Source: Comamonas piscis
Lineage (GTDB): Bacteria; Pseudomonadota; Gammaproteobacteria; Burkholderiales; Burkholderiaceae_C
NCBI RefSeq assembly: GCF_014109725.1
Contig: NZ_CP058554.1
Location: forward strand, 434,001 to 498,000
Reading direction: 5' to 3'
Length of the DNA stretch: 64,000 nt
The notes under the pieces were generated by a model. That model searched no databases. It was not told where the DNA came from and worked only from the letters and a program-made list of their open reading frames with translations. A program made the position numbers and the translations under genes. Shown here in pieces: positions 7,385 to 15,013 of the stretch. How positions within the stretch are numbered: position 1 is the first letter of the stretch; the number at the start of each line of letters is the position of its first letter.

Positions 7385-9346
7385 ATGCCCATCCACAGCT
7401 ATACCGCCCATGTCCAGGAGCTCGAAGCCTTTGGCATGGGCTACCCGCTGCAAGGGGAGACACGCGACCGAGCGGTGCTGGGCAGCTGGCGCCGCTGCAT
7501 CGACCAGCACCGGCTGGACCCGAGCCGCACCAGCGAAGCCCATATCGTGCCGGCAGGCCAGTTGCGCGCCCACCGCGAAGAGTCCGAGCCGCTGATCCGC
7601 ATTGCCCGCAGCGGGCTGGAGCGGCTCTACCAACAACTCAAGGGCCTGGACTATGTGCTGCTGCTGGCCGACCGCCACGGCATCGCCGTCGATTTTTTGG
7701 GCCATGACAGCCACGCCATCGACCTGCGCAGCGCCGGCCTCTACCTGGGCGCACAGTGGCGCGAGGATGTCGCCGGCACTTCGGCCGTTGGCACCTGCCT
7801 GGCCACCGGCGAGGCGCTGACCGTACACCAGAGCGACCATTTCGACTTCACCCACACGACGCTGTCGTGTACCGCTGCGCCCATCTATGACCTGCAAGGC
7901 CAGCTGGCGGCCGTTTTGGACCTGTCCCTGCTGCGCTCGCCCGCCGCCCGCGCCAGCCAACAGATGGCGCTGCACCTGGTCACCGCTGCCGTGCGCCGGG
8001 TGGAGCTCGCCAACCTGATGGCCCAATCGGGCAGCGACTGGGTGCTGCGCCTAGCGCAGTCGCCAGACTTTCTGGATGTCGATGCCGATGCGGCCCTCAG
8101 CATCGACGCGAGGGGCCGCATCCGCGCCATGACCCATGCCGCCACCCGCATGCTGGCCGCCATTGCCGGGCTGAACTGGCGCCAGCAACCGCTGCAGACC
8201 GGCCAGCCGCTGGGCCGTTTTTTTGACACCGACCTGCAGGCCCTGCCGCAGCTGATGCGCAACCGCCCGGCGCAAGAGCGCATCCTGCGCGCCCGTGATG
8301 GCAGCATCTGGTTTGCCCATGCGCTGCCACCCCAGCCGCGCAGCAACGCGCAGGCCAGCCCACGCCCAAGCTTGCCCGCCCCGCTGCAGGCGTTGAACAC
8401 CGGCGACGCCGCCATGGGCCAGCTGCTGCACAAGGCCGCCCGCCTGGCGCCGCAAGACCTGCCGGTGCTGCTGCAAGGCGAGACCGGCAGCGGCAAGGAG
8501 TTTCTGGCCCGCGCGCTGCATGCCGCCAGTGGCCGCAGCGGTGCCTTTGTCGCCATCAACTGCGCGGCCATCCCCGAGGCGCTGCTGGAGAGCGAGCTGT
8601 TTGGCTACCTGCCCGGCACCTGGACCGGAGGCGCGCACAAAGGCCGCGCCGGCCTGATCGAGGCCGCGCACCAAGGCAGCCTATTCCTCGATGAAATCGG
8701 CGACATGCCGCTGGCCCTGCAGGCCAAGCTGCTGCGCGTGCTGTCCGAATCCGAAATCACGCCCTTGGGCGCGCGGGCGCCGCAGAAGGTCGATATCCGC
8801 GTCATCTCCGCATCGCACAGGCCGCTGGCCGAGCTGGCCCACAGCGGCCAGTTCCGCGCCGACCTGCTCTACCGCCTAAACGCTGCCGAGCTGCAACTGC
8901 CCGCCCTGCGCGAGCGCAGCGACCTGTTGGCCCTGGCCGAGCACATGCTCGCCGCCCTGGGCTGCAGCCTGCGCCTGAGCGGGCCGGCACAGGCCGCCCT
9001 GCGCGCCCACCACTGGCCCGGCAATCTGCGCGAGCTGCACAATGCCCTGCGCTATGCCGCCGCGCTGGCCGAGCAACAGATCGACCTGGAACACCTGCCC
9101 GATGCGCTGCAGCGCAGCCCGGCTGCTGTGCAGGGGCAGGACGCGGTCAGCGATGCAGCTTTGGCAGGTGCCGCAGTGGAAGGCCGTACCTTGAATACCG
9201 CCACGCTGGAGCAGGTACTCGCCCAGTGCCAAGGCAACGTCTCCGAAGCCGCCCGCCTGCTGGGCGTCAACCGCTCGACCATCCACCGCCGCATCCAGCG
9301 CCAGCAGCTCAGCCGGGTGTTTGCGAGACAGGAAGGCGAGCGCTAG
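7385..9346 (+). CDS. Sigma-54-dependent AcoR-type transcriptional activator
   Basis: Enhancer-binding protein of 653 residues. It has an N-terminal GAF-like sensor (about residues 60-220), a central AAA+ domain and a C-terminal Fis-type helix-turn-helix (EAARLLGVNRSTIHRRIQRQ, near 625). In the AAA+ domain, Walker A is GETGSGKE near 364 and Walker B is LFLDEIGD near 432. The ATG follows AGGAG at good spacing. The sigma-54-contacting loop, normally GAFTGA, reads GTWTGG (near residue 410). A classical -24/-12 promoter on the divergent monooxygenase gene, with two palindromes between, argues that the protein is still a working activator. The effector is unknown; AcoR relatives sense acetoin, alcohols or related small molecules. 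Confidence 0.9.
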   Translation: MPIHSYTAHVQELEAFGMGYPLQGETRDRAVLGSWRRCIDQHRLDPSRTSEAHIVPAGQLRAHREESEPLIRIARSGLERLYQQLKGLDYVLLLADRHGIAVDFLGHDSHAIDLRSAGLYLGAQWREDVAGTSAVGTCLATGEALTVHQSDHFDFTHTTLSCTAAPIYDLQGQLAAVLDLSLLRSPAARASQQMALHLVTAAVRRVELANLMAQSGSDWVLRLAQSPDFLDVDADAALSIDARGRIRAMTHAATRMLAAIAGLNWRQQPLQTGQPLGRFFDTDLQALPQLMRNRPAQERILRARDGSIWFAHALPPQPRSNAQASPRPSLPAPLQALNTGDAAMGQLLHKAARLAPQDLPVLLQGETGSGKEFLARALHAASGRSGAFVAINCAAIPEALLESELFGYLPGTWTGGAHKGRAGLIEAAHQGSLFLDEIGDMPLALQAKLLRVLSESEITPLGARAPQKVDIRVISASHRPLAELAHSGQFRADLLYRLNAAELQLPALRERSDLLALAEHMLAALGCSLRLSGPAQAALRAHHWPGNLRELHNALRYAAALAEQQIDLEHLPDALQRSPAAVQGQDAVSDAALAGAAVEGRTLNTATLEQVLAQCQGNVSEAARLLGVNRSTIHRRIQRQQLSRVFARQEGER

Positions 9347-9481
9347 TAGCTGCGCTAGCCAAGCAATAAGGACTACCTTGATTGGGCGCTATCTGATCAG
9401 CCGCCTTGCGCAGGGATGACAGTGGCGCTACCCTTGTTGGCTTGCCAGCCCTGCTGGTTCAACCAACAGCATAGTCCTGGC

Positions 9482-10030
9482 ATGCACCCCACAACCTCAT
9501 TGCTCGCAGAGCATTTCAGCCTTCTGGCTGCGCAGCCCTGTTGGCAATGCACCGCCAACTATGGCAGCTGGTTATCCCTCCATTTCGGCCAGCCTCGGAT
9601 CGTGGTGCGTGAACCTGTGCCGAATGCCAAACGCTTATCCATGCAACGCAGAAGTGCTGATGTGCAAGGCGATTTCCTGCTTTGGATCGAGATGGGTGCG
9701 TGGGAATACTCCGAAGAAGGCAAGCCTCTGCAGCACTCCGAGCAATCCCGTGAAGCGCTTCAAAAAGTGGCTGCACTTCTGCAAGGGCAATGCATCTCAA
9801 GCGTGCAGCTTCTGCATGCGCGCACTGAGACCATTTTTGATTTTGACCAGGGCGGCCAATTGCGTGTTTGGCCACATGCTGATGCCAGTGCCGACGACCC
9901 CCTGTGGCATCTCTACCTGCCAGAGAAGATATTGACTTTGCAGGCCGATGGCCTCATCGCGCATGGGCCTGTCTCTGAACAGCCATCCATCTTCATACCT
10001 GGCAAAACGGCCTCGGTTACGCTCGGCTAG
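9482..10030 (+). CDS. Hypothetical protein
   Basis: A protein of 182 residues that I do not recognise. It is soluble, with no signal peptide or membrane segment. Notable stretches are CTANYGSWLSLHFGQPRIVVREP near the N-terminus and GDFLLWIEMGAWEY in the middle. The start is uncertain: an ATG at 9416 gives 204 residues with a hydrophobic, cysteine-containing N-terminus, and neither start has a good ribosome site. It lies at the edge of the accessory patch, just ahead of a 79-residue protein. Its general look (small, acidic, orphan) would fit an immunity-type protein, but nothing proves that. Confidence 0.6.
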   Translation: MHPTTSLLAEHFSLLAAQPCWQCTANYGSWLSLHFGQPRIVVREPVPNAKRLSMQRRSADVQGDFLLWIEMGAWEYSEEGKPLQHSEQSREALQKVAALLQGQCISSVQLLHARTETIFDFDQGGQLRVWPHADASADDPLWHLYLPEKILTLQADGLIAHGPVSEQPSIFIPGKTASVTLG

Positions 10031-10058
10031 TCCATCCACCCCGCCACATCGCTTGCCC

Positions 10059-10298
10059 ATGCCCCGACACCGCTTTAACGTCTTTGGCCGCATCCTCGAT
10101 CTGGAGCCCTGCCCTAGCGGCTGGCGCTGCTATGCCGTCGGGCAGGACGGCAAACGCGCTCCCGTCCAACTGGCGGTGCCCGCCGATCTACCTGCCAGCG
10201 ATCTGGGTCAGTACCTCTACGACATCTACCATGAGCTGGCGACGGGCAGCCGGGGGGATGTAGTGGAGATTTCTGTTTCAGGTTCCCAAGGGGCCTAG
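10059..10298 (+). CDS. Small conserved protein, DUF7661-like
   Basis: 79 residues beginning MPRHRFNVFGRILDLE, with a middle GKRAPVQLAVPADL and a later LGQYLYDIYHELA. This is the pattern I associate with a small uncharacterised family (RFNVFGR...GKRxPA...YLxDxxHExA), numbered DUF7661 as far as I recall. The function is unknown. The stop codon overlaps by 4 bp the convergent abiEii stop. It follows the preceding hypothetical gene by 28 bp, so the two may be co-transcribed. Confidence 0.65.
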   Translation: MPRHRFNVFGRILDLEPCPSGWRCYAVGQDGKRAPVQLAVPADLPASDLGQYLYDIYHELATGSRGDVVEISVSGSQGA

Positions 10299-11158
10299 TG
10301 CGGCCACGACAGCGCGCGGTACAGCGCAATTACCTCAGCCATCGCCTCATCGAACGGAGGCAGTTCTTCATCGACGTCTGCCGCCAGATCCTGGTATCCA
10401 GTGCGCGCCATGTCAATCACATCTTCCGACTCCATGGAGTGAATATTTGGGACGATGCCTTTAGAGCCGCAAGAAGCCAGCAAGATCTCATATATCTTGG
10501 CGAAATCTTCAGCGGTCAGTGGAGGCCCTGACCGCAGCAATAGCCAGATGTCATAGACGTCCTGCCGGCGGTTTCTTCTTCGAATAGGCTGCTGAAGCAA
10601 CGAGCGCATCTTCTCCGCCAGCACATTGTTCAAGGTATAGGAATGTATGCTTGCACCACCATCCAACGCCAGCACTTCCACATCGAATACAACCTCATTG
10701 AAGCTGTAGTCGATTTCCACAACTTGCGCTGCACTACCCGCCTGCAAACGAGCGACCTGCCCGGCATGGCTTCGGTTCGCAAAGCCGATTTTCAATGCCA
10801 GGCTATGGTGTGTCTTGTTCTCGCCTTTTGGTTGAACCGTATGCGACTGCAAGCGGCATAGCGTGCCATAGGACAGTCGATTCTCCGCAGCAACCAGCCC
10901 CGCTTGCAGCTCTTTCAAAAGTACCTCTGCACTCTCAGCGCTGTACATGTCCTTGGTCGAAAAATCCAAGTCCCGGGTGTAGCGGGAGCTGTCATACCGG
11001 ATAGCCAGCAGCAGCCCGCCTTTCATCACCATCTTGGCACTCAGATTTCTGGAATGGCCAATGCCGTCGAGGATGATATGCACCGCCTCTCGAAAGCCCT
11101 GCTGCCCTCGTGGCGCGCGCGCCACCCAGGCCTCAATGTCCACTTCGTTCATATTCAC
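10295..11158 (-). CDS. abiEii: AbiEii-type nucleotidyltransferase toxin
   Basis: Toxin of a type IV toxin-antitoxin/abortive infection pair, 287 residues. The nucleotidyltransferase core is visible: MKGGLLLAIRYDSSRYTRDLDFS (GG...RxTxDLDF) near residues 44-66, and the later EKMRSLLQQPIRRRNRRQDVYDIWLLL, matching the conserved EKxxAL...RxxxDxxD block. Relatives transfer nucleotides to target RNAs and block growth. The start is a GTG whose last bases overlap the antitoxin TGA (GTGA), so translation is coupled; an ATG two codons later is possible. Base composition is lower in GC than the flanking genes. Confidence 0.88.
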   Translation of the reverse strand: MNMNEVDIEAWVARAPRGQQGFREAVHIILDGIGHSRNLSAKMVMKGGLLLAIRYDSSRYTRDLDFSTKDMYSAESAEVLLKELQAGLVAAENRLSYGTLCRLQSHTVQPKGENKTHHSLALKIGFANRSHAGQVARLQAGSAAQVVEIDYSFNEVVFDVEVLALDGGASIHSYTLNNVLAEKMRSLLQQPIRRRNRRQDVYDIWLLLRSGPPLTAEDFAKIYEILLASCGSKGIVPNIHSMESEDVIDMARTGYQDLAADVDEELPPFDEAMAEVIALYRALSWPH

Positions 11159-12075
11159 TCGGTGTTGGGTTGCGTTCCATCTAGCGACGGTACGTTCACT
11201 GAAAGCGCCCAGCGCTCAGAGAAAAAAGGCGCATATTCAGCCTGCGGATCTAGCTTTCGCGAGCCTCCTCTTTGCACCTGAGACGCCCAGGCACTGATGA
11301 GCGGATCAGACAGGCCACACACGGTTTCCAGCAGATAGCCAGCGCGGGAACGCTCAATCAAGGTGCCGTGCCTATCCACCTCCTCAACGATGAGCTGCAG
11401 ATACTTGGCCGCATATTCCCGGTACGTATCAATGACATGCTGCATTCCACCACAGAGGTCCGGTTCACGGAGCATGTCTAGGAAAGTTCGCCCGACCATT
11501 GCCACCCGAACAGACGGTGACTTGATCGTCTTGAAAGCACCACGATGCGAGCGGCGAACCAGCTCGACCCGCATCCCATCGATGCGCTCCAATTTCTGAA
11601 ATTTCAACGTAGGCAACTTGGCAGCAAGATAGCTTGTCTTGCGTGTCTTGAGCTCCTTTTCCATACGTGCGGCCGCTTGCTCTTTCCACTCGCGATCAGT
11701 TGGCGTGCACAGGTACAGAATCTTGGAAAAGCGATCGGTAATGCCGTGGTACTCCATCGCACTCAGATGGCTGACGTAAGCAAAGGGGTCGACGGCGCAG
11801 GCCACCTCCATGGGCAGAGGCTTGTTATGTCCAAACAGTTGGAAAACAGTCCCCGCCTTGAACCCTTTGGCTGCCGAAATCAAACCAAATGCTGACAAGG
11901 TATCAACCACCCTTGTGTATAACGACAGTGACGCTGGTTCATTGGTCGCGTGGGTCGCGACCAAAACGCCCAACTCATATGCCGTGACGACGGGCTTCGC
12001 CCATCCTCCCAATCGTTCTTGGATCGGTTTGATGAGCGCGCTCAAGATCTCAGGCGAATCTGAAATTTTAGTCAC
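11155..12075 (-). CDS. abiEi: AbiEi-type antitoxin / autorepressor
   Basis: 306-residue partner of the AbiEii toxin, first gene of the two-gene operon. The family has an N-terminal winged helix that binds the operon's own inverted repeats and a C-terminal antitoxin domain. Here the YELGVLVATHATNEPASLSLYTRVVDTLSAFGLI stretch near residue 33 is the helix-turn-helix region, and VDPFAYVSHLSAMEYHGIT near 118 is a conserved central motif. Translation appears to start at a GTG lying inside the left arm of a large palindrome. No strong ribosome site precedes it, and the next in-frame ATG is over 100 codons on. Confidence 0.85.
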   Translation of the reverse strand: MTKISDSPEILSALIKPIQERLGGWAKPVVTAYELGVLVATHATNEPASLSLYTRVVDTLSAFGLISAAKGFKAGTVFQLFGHNKPLPMEVACAVDPFAYVSHLSAMEYHGITDRFSKILYLCTPTDREWKEQAAARMEKELKTRKTSYLAAKLPTLKFQKLERIDGMRVELVRRSHRGAFKTIKSPSVRVAMVGRTFLDMLREPDLCGGMQHVIDTYREYAAKYLQLIVEEVDRHGTLIERSRAGYLLETVCGLSDPLISAWASQVQRGGSRKLDPQAEYAPFFSERWALSVNVPSLDGTQPNTE

Positions 12076-12117
12076 TTGATATCATTTACGTCCTAAGGAC
12101 GAAAATGATATCAAGTG
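12073..12117. promoter_or_regulatory. Operator palindrome of the abiE operon
   Basis: A 21-bp inverted repeat: arms 12073-12093 and 12097-12117 match at 20 of 21 positions across a TAA centre. The arms begin CACTTGATATCATTT. The left arm contains the GTG start codon of abiEi, and the right arm contains the -10 element of its promoter. AbiEi antitoxins are known to repress their own operons by binding such repeats. As RNA, the transcribed part could also fold over the start codon. Confidence 0.8.
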
Positions 12118-12133
12118 TTTATCTGTTTGTCAA
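12105..12133 (-). promoter_or_regulatory. Sigma-70 promoter of the abiE operon
   Basis: Minus strand: TTGACA (12133-12128), 17-bp spacer, TATCAT (12110-12105). This is a consensus -35, ideal spacing and a good -10. Transcription would start near 12098, inside the palindrome, leaving a leader of only about 23 bases. Confidence 0.75.
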
Positions 12134-12458
12134 GCAGTTTAATGTTCTAACCATCTGAGGGCTGCGAAGAATTTGAAAACCATGAGCCTAAAAAAAAGCG
12201 GCTCGACTTTTGGCCTCAGTTGACAAACAGCTTACTCGATGTATGCATTCACTGCACCTTCAGCCCTTTTTGTACTATCGAGGACTGCGCATGTGTCGAA
12301 GCGCTAAGGAAACCCTTCAATACCCCTTCTATCGCATGCGATGATCCAGACATAAGACCCATGAGATTGGTTACCTGACTGGGAAGAAATCCCAGCGCAG
12401 CCAAGTGCTAACTGGCCGGTCTGAATTGATCCGTTTCTCAAACGATCAACACGCCCGA
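12118..12458. other. Non-coding, lower-GC spacer upstream of abiE
   Basis: About 340 bp with no convincing gene. It holds an exact inverted repeat of 11 bp: CTGTTTGTCAA at 12123-12133 and TTGACAAACAG at 12220-12230. The first copy supplies the abiE -35 box. The second could be the -35 of a rightward promoter, but the matching -10 position (ATGCAT) is weak. An A-run followed by GCGGCTCG lies at 12190-12205. Otherwise I see nothing. Confidence 0.4.
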
Positions 12459-12782
12459 TCAATCCACACTGGGGGCACGAGGCTGGGCATTCACCTTGAT
12501 GACCCGCACATCGCTCAGGTCTACTACATCTCCGGCTTGTACCGAGCCATACGATTTGCCGTTGACGATGAGATGCTTGCCATCGGTACTGGCCGTGATG
12601 GTGTCACTCCGGTAATTGATTCCACCTGTTCCATACTGAGACTCGGCCGACTGCAAGGGCACGATAAAAACCACGCCAGCACCCTCAAGTCGGCTTCCGC
12701 TACCAGTATTAACCGATACCTTGCACCCTGCCAGCGTAGCAACCAGTGCGGTGCAAAGCAAAAATTCCTTCAGTCCACGCAT
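12459..12782 (-). CDS. Putative small lipoprotein
   Basis: 107 residues. MRGLKEFLLCTALVATLAGC is a lipoprotein signal peptide with lipobox LAGC (Cys20). The mature part, about 87 residues, is polar and contains KVSVNTGSGSR and a C-terminal GDVVDLSDVRVIKVN. I do not recognise a family. The ATG is chosen because GAGGA lies just upstream; a TTG four codons earlier overlaps that site. It lies between the abiE operon and the pyroglutamate operon, in the same lower-GC patch, and probably is accessory. Confidence 0.6.
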   Translation of the reverse strand: MRGLKEFLLCTALVATLAGCKVSVNTGSGSRLEGAGVVFIVPLQSAESQYGTGGINYRSDTITASTDGKHLIVNGKSYGSVQAGDVVDLSDVRVIKVNAQPRAPSVD

Positions 12783-13093
12783 CGTTTTCCTCAATTATTG
12801 ACATCATGTTGTGGGTGCTCAGAGCTGAAGTCGATCACCATCTGAGCTACGTGAATTTCACAGGCACACTTATATAGCAAAAGTTTATTTTTAATTAATT
12901 TCAATAGTTATTTTGTATTTCACTGAGGCGACATGACTGAGCCGCGCCCAGGGCGTCATTCGTTCGCATAGAACAATCCACGTACCATTTTTGGTCACGC
13001 CGTAACATTGCCCAGAGTTCGTGCAAGTGATGTCCGCGTCTCGGCAGCCCGTGTCTACGATGGCGGTAGCCATCCAACAGCGCGCTAGCCCAA
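12783..13093. other. AT-rich spacer with a doubtful cysteine-rich reading frame
   Basis: No secure gene. On the minus strand an ATG at 13073 opens 60 codons to 12891, with four cysteines in DTGCRDADITCTNSGQCYGV and WIVLCERM. It has no ribosome-binding site and lies just downstream of a terminator, so it is either a degenerate fragment or chance. 12860-12915 is very AT-rich. Confidence 0.3.
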
Positions 13094-13127
13094 CAAAAAA
13101 GCCGCGCAACCCAAAGGCAGCGCGGCT
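13094..13127 (-). terminator. Terminator of the pyroglutamate operon
   Basis: Minus strand: GCCGCGC, a 12-base loop and GCGCGGC, then a T run. It lies 25 bp after the stop of the biotin carboxylase gene, which is therefore the last gene of its operon. Confidence 0.8.
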
Positions 13128-13151
13128 CTCGGCCACCGTCAAAAAAACGGC

Positions 13152-14876
13152 TTAGTCGATACGTGCAATCACCGCACCGGCAGCCTGGTAGCTGCCCGCT
13201 TCCACCTTCAGGCTGATGCGGCCAGCGCGGGGGGCGTTGATCTGCATTTCCATCTTCATGGCTTCCATCACGGCGATCAGCTCGCCCTCTTGCACGGTGG
13301 CGCCGTCGGCGACCTTCCAGGTCGTGAGCGTGCCGGCAGAGGCGGCGGTCACAGCCTTCTCGTCCACAGCTGCTTCCACGGGCGCTGGGGCAGCGCCAGG
13401 GGCCGACAGGCCGGACAACAGCGATGCGGGCAGGCCCAGCATCACGCGGCGGCCGTCGAGCTCGATGGCGACGCGCTGCAGGCCAGCGGTGGCGGCGGGC
13501 TGTGGACGGGTTTCGGGCTGGGCGTCCCACTGGGGCATCAGCTCGGTTTCGATCCAGCGGGTGTGCACGCCAAAGTGCTCGCCGTTGATGAAGTCGGCAT
13601 GCGCCATCACCGCTTCGTGGAAAGGCAGCACGGTCGGCACGCCTTCGATCTTGAACTCCTTGAGCGCGCGGCGTGCGCGTTGCACGGCCACTTCGCGGCT
13701 GGGGCCCCAGACGATCAGCTTGGCCAGCATGGAATCGAACTGGCCCGCCACTTGCGAGCCGGATTCCACACCGCTATCGACGCGCACGCCCGGGCCCGAT
13801 GGGGCCTCAAAGCGGGTCACCAGACCAGGGGCGGGCAGGAAGCCACGGCCCACATCTTCGGCATTGATGCGGAACTCAAAGGCATGGCCGTGGGGTGCAG
13901 GCACCGTGGTGTCGGCCAGCACTTCGCCTTCGGCCACGCGGAACTGCAGGCGCACCAGGTCGGTACCGGTGGTCTCTTCGGTTACGGGGTGCTCCACCTG
14001 CAAGCGGGTGTTGACTTCCAGGAACGAGATGGAGCCGCTTTGGCTCAGCAGGTATTCCACCGTGCCGGCGCCCACATAGCCAGCGGCCTGGCAGATCTCG
14101 CGGGCCGATTGGTGGATGCGCTCGCGCTGCTCGGTGCTCAGGAAAGGCGCTGGCGCCTCTTCGACCAGCTTCTGGTTGCGGCGCTGCAAAGAGCAGTCGC
14201 GCGTACCCAGCACCCGCACATTGCCGTGCTGGTCGGCCATCACCTGGGCTTCGATGTGGCGAGGCTTGTCCAGGAACTGCTCGACAAAGCACTCGCCGCG
14301 ACCAAAGGCGGTCACCGCCTCGCGCACTGCAGCGGCATACAGCTCGTCGATGTCCTCGGCCTTCCAGATCACCTTGATGCCACGGCCCCCACCACCAAAC
14401 GCAGCCTTGACCGCAATCGGCAGACCATGGTCACGCGCAAAGGCATGCACTTCGGAGACGTCCTTGACCGGCTCAGGCGTGCCTGCCACCAGTGGTGCCC
14501 CCACGCTCAGCGCCAGCTTGCGCGCCTGCACCTTGTCGCCCAGCTGCTCAATGGCCGAAGGCGGTGGGCCGACCCAGGTCAGGCCGGCACCGATCACGGC
14601 GCGGGCAAAGGCGGCGTTTTCGGACAGGAAACCATAGCCCGGGTGCACCGCATCTGCGCCACTCTTTTGCGCCACTGCCATCAGCTTGGCGATGTCCAGA
14701 TAGGTCTCTGCCGGGCGCTGGCCTTCGAGCGCATAGGCCTCATCGGCCATGCGCACATGCAGCGCGTCGATATCGGCGTCGGCATACACCGCCACGCTTT
14801 TGAGGCCGTGGTCCGTGCAGGCACGGATGATTCGGACGGCGATCTCGCCACGGTTTGCAATCAATACTTTTTTCAT
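13152..14876 (-). CDS. Biotin carboxylase with fused C-terminal BCCP domain (pyroglutamate operon)
   Basis: 574 residues. Residues 1-445 are an ATP-grasp biotin carboxylase: MKKVLIANRGEIAVRIIRA at the start, glycine loop KAAFGGGGRGIKV near 160-170, HIEAQVMAD near 210, and FLEVNTRLQVEHPVTEE near 280. A low-complexity Ala/Pro linker leads to a biotinyl domain with EAMKMEM (Lys541 the expected biotin site). It would carboxylate its own biotin with bicarbonate and ATP. No acyl-CoA carboxyltransferase subunit is encoded nearby. Instead it closes an operon with pxpA and fused pxpBC, whose PxpC half belongs to the 'biotin-dependent carboxyltransferase' fold family. The start is the ATG at MKKVL; a longer frame of 10 codons exists but lacks support. 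Confidence 0.88.
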   Translation of the reverse strand: MKKVLIANRGEIAVRIIRACTDHGLKSVAVYADADIDALHVRMADEAYALEGQRPAETYLDIAKLMAVAQKSGADAVHPGYGFLSENAAFARAVIGAGLTWVGPPPSAIEQLGDKVQARKLALSVGAPLVAGTPEPVKDVSEVHAFARDHGLPIAVKAAFGGGGRGIKVIWKAEDIDELYAAAVREAVTAFGRGECFVEQFLDKPRHIEAQVMADQHGNVRVLGTRDCSLQRRNQKLVEEAPAPFLSTEQRERIHQSAREICQAAGYVGAGTVEYLLSQSGSISFLEVNTRLQVEHPVTEETTGTDLVRLQFRVAEGEVLADTTVPAPHGHAFEFRINAEDVGRGFLPAPGLVTRFEAPSGPGVRVDSGVESGSQVAGQFDSMLAKLIVWGPSREVAVQRARRALKEFKIEGVPTVLPFHEAVMAHADFINGEHFGVHTRWIETELMPQWDAQPETRPQPAATAGLQRVAIELDGRRVMLGLPASLLSGLSAPGAAPAPVEAAVDEKAVTAASAGTLTTWKVADGATVQEGELIAVMEAMKMEMQINAPRAGRISLKVEAGSYQAAGAVIARID

Positions 14877-15013
14877 GGCTGAGAAGACTCCAGACAACCA
14901 AAACACGACAGAGAAGTGAGATTGCCGCAGCGTGTTTCACAGCCTTTTGCAATCAACACTTCGCTCATAGCTATATCCATTCAAGAACGGGGCGCGCACG
15001 CCCTGTTCAACAC

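Noticed and set aside
12891..13073. 60-codon cysteine-rich peptide on the minus strand
   Set aside because: No ribosome-binding site, placed just past a terminator, and no recognisable pattern. Kept only as a note in the spacer entry.
9347..13093. Prophage or integrative element around the AbiE genes
   Set aside because: No integrase, transposase, tRNA or flanking direct repeats are visible.
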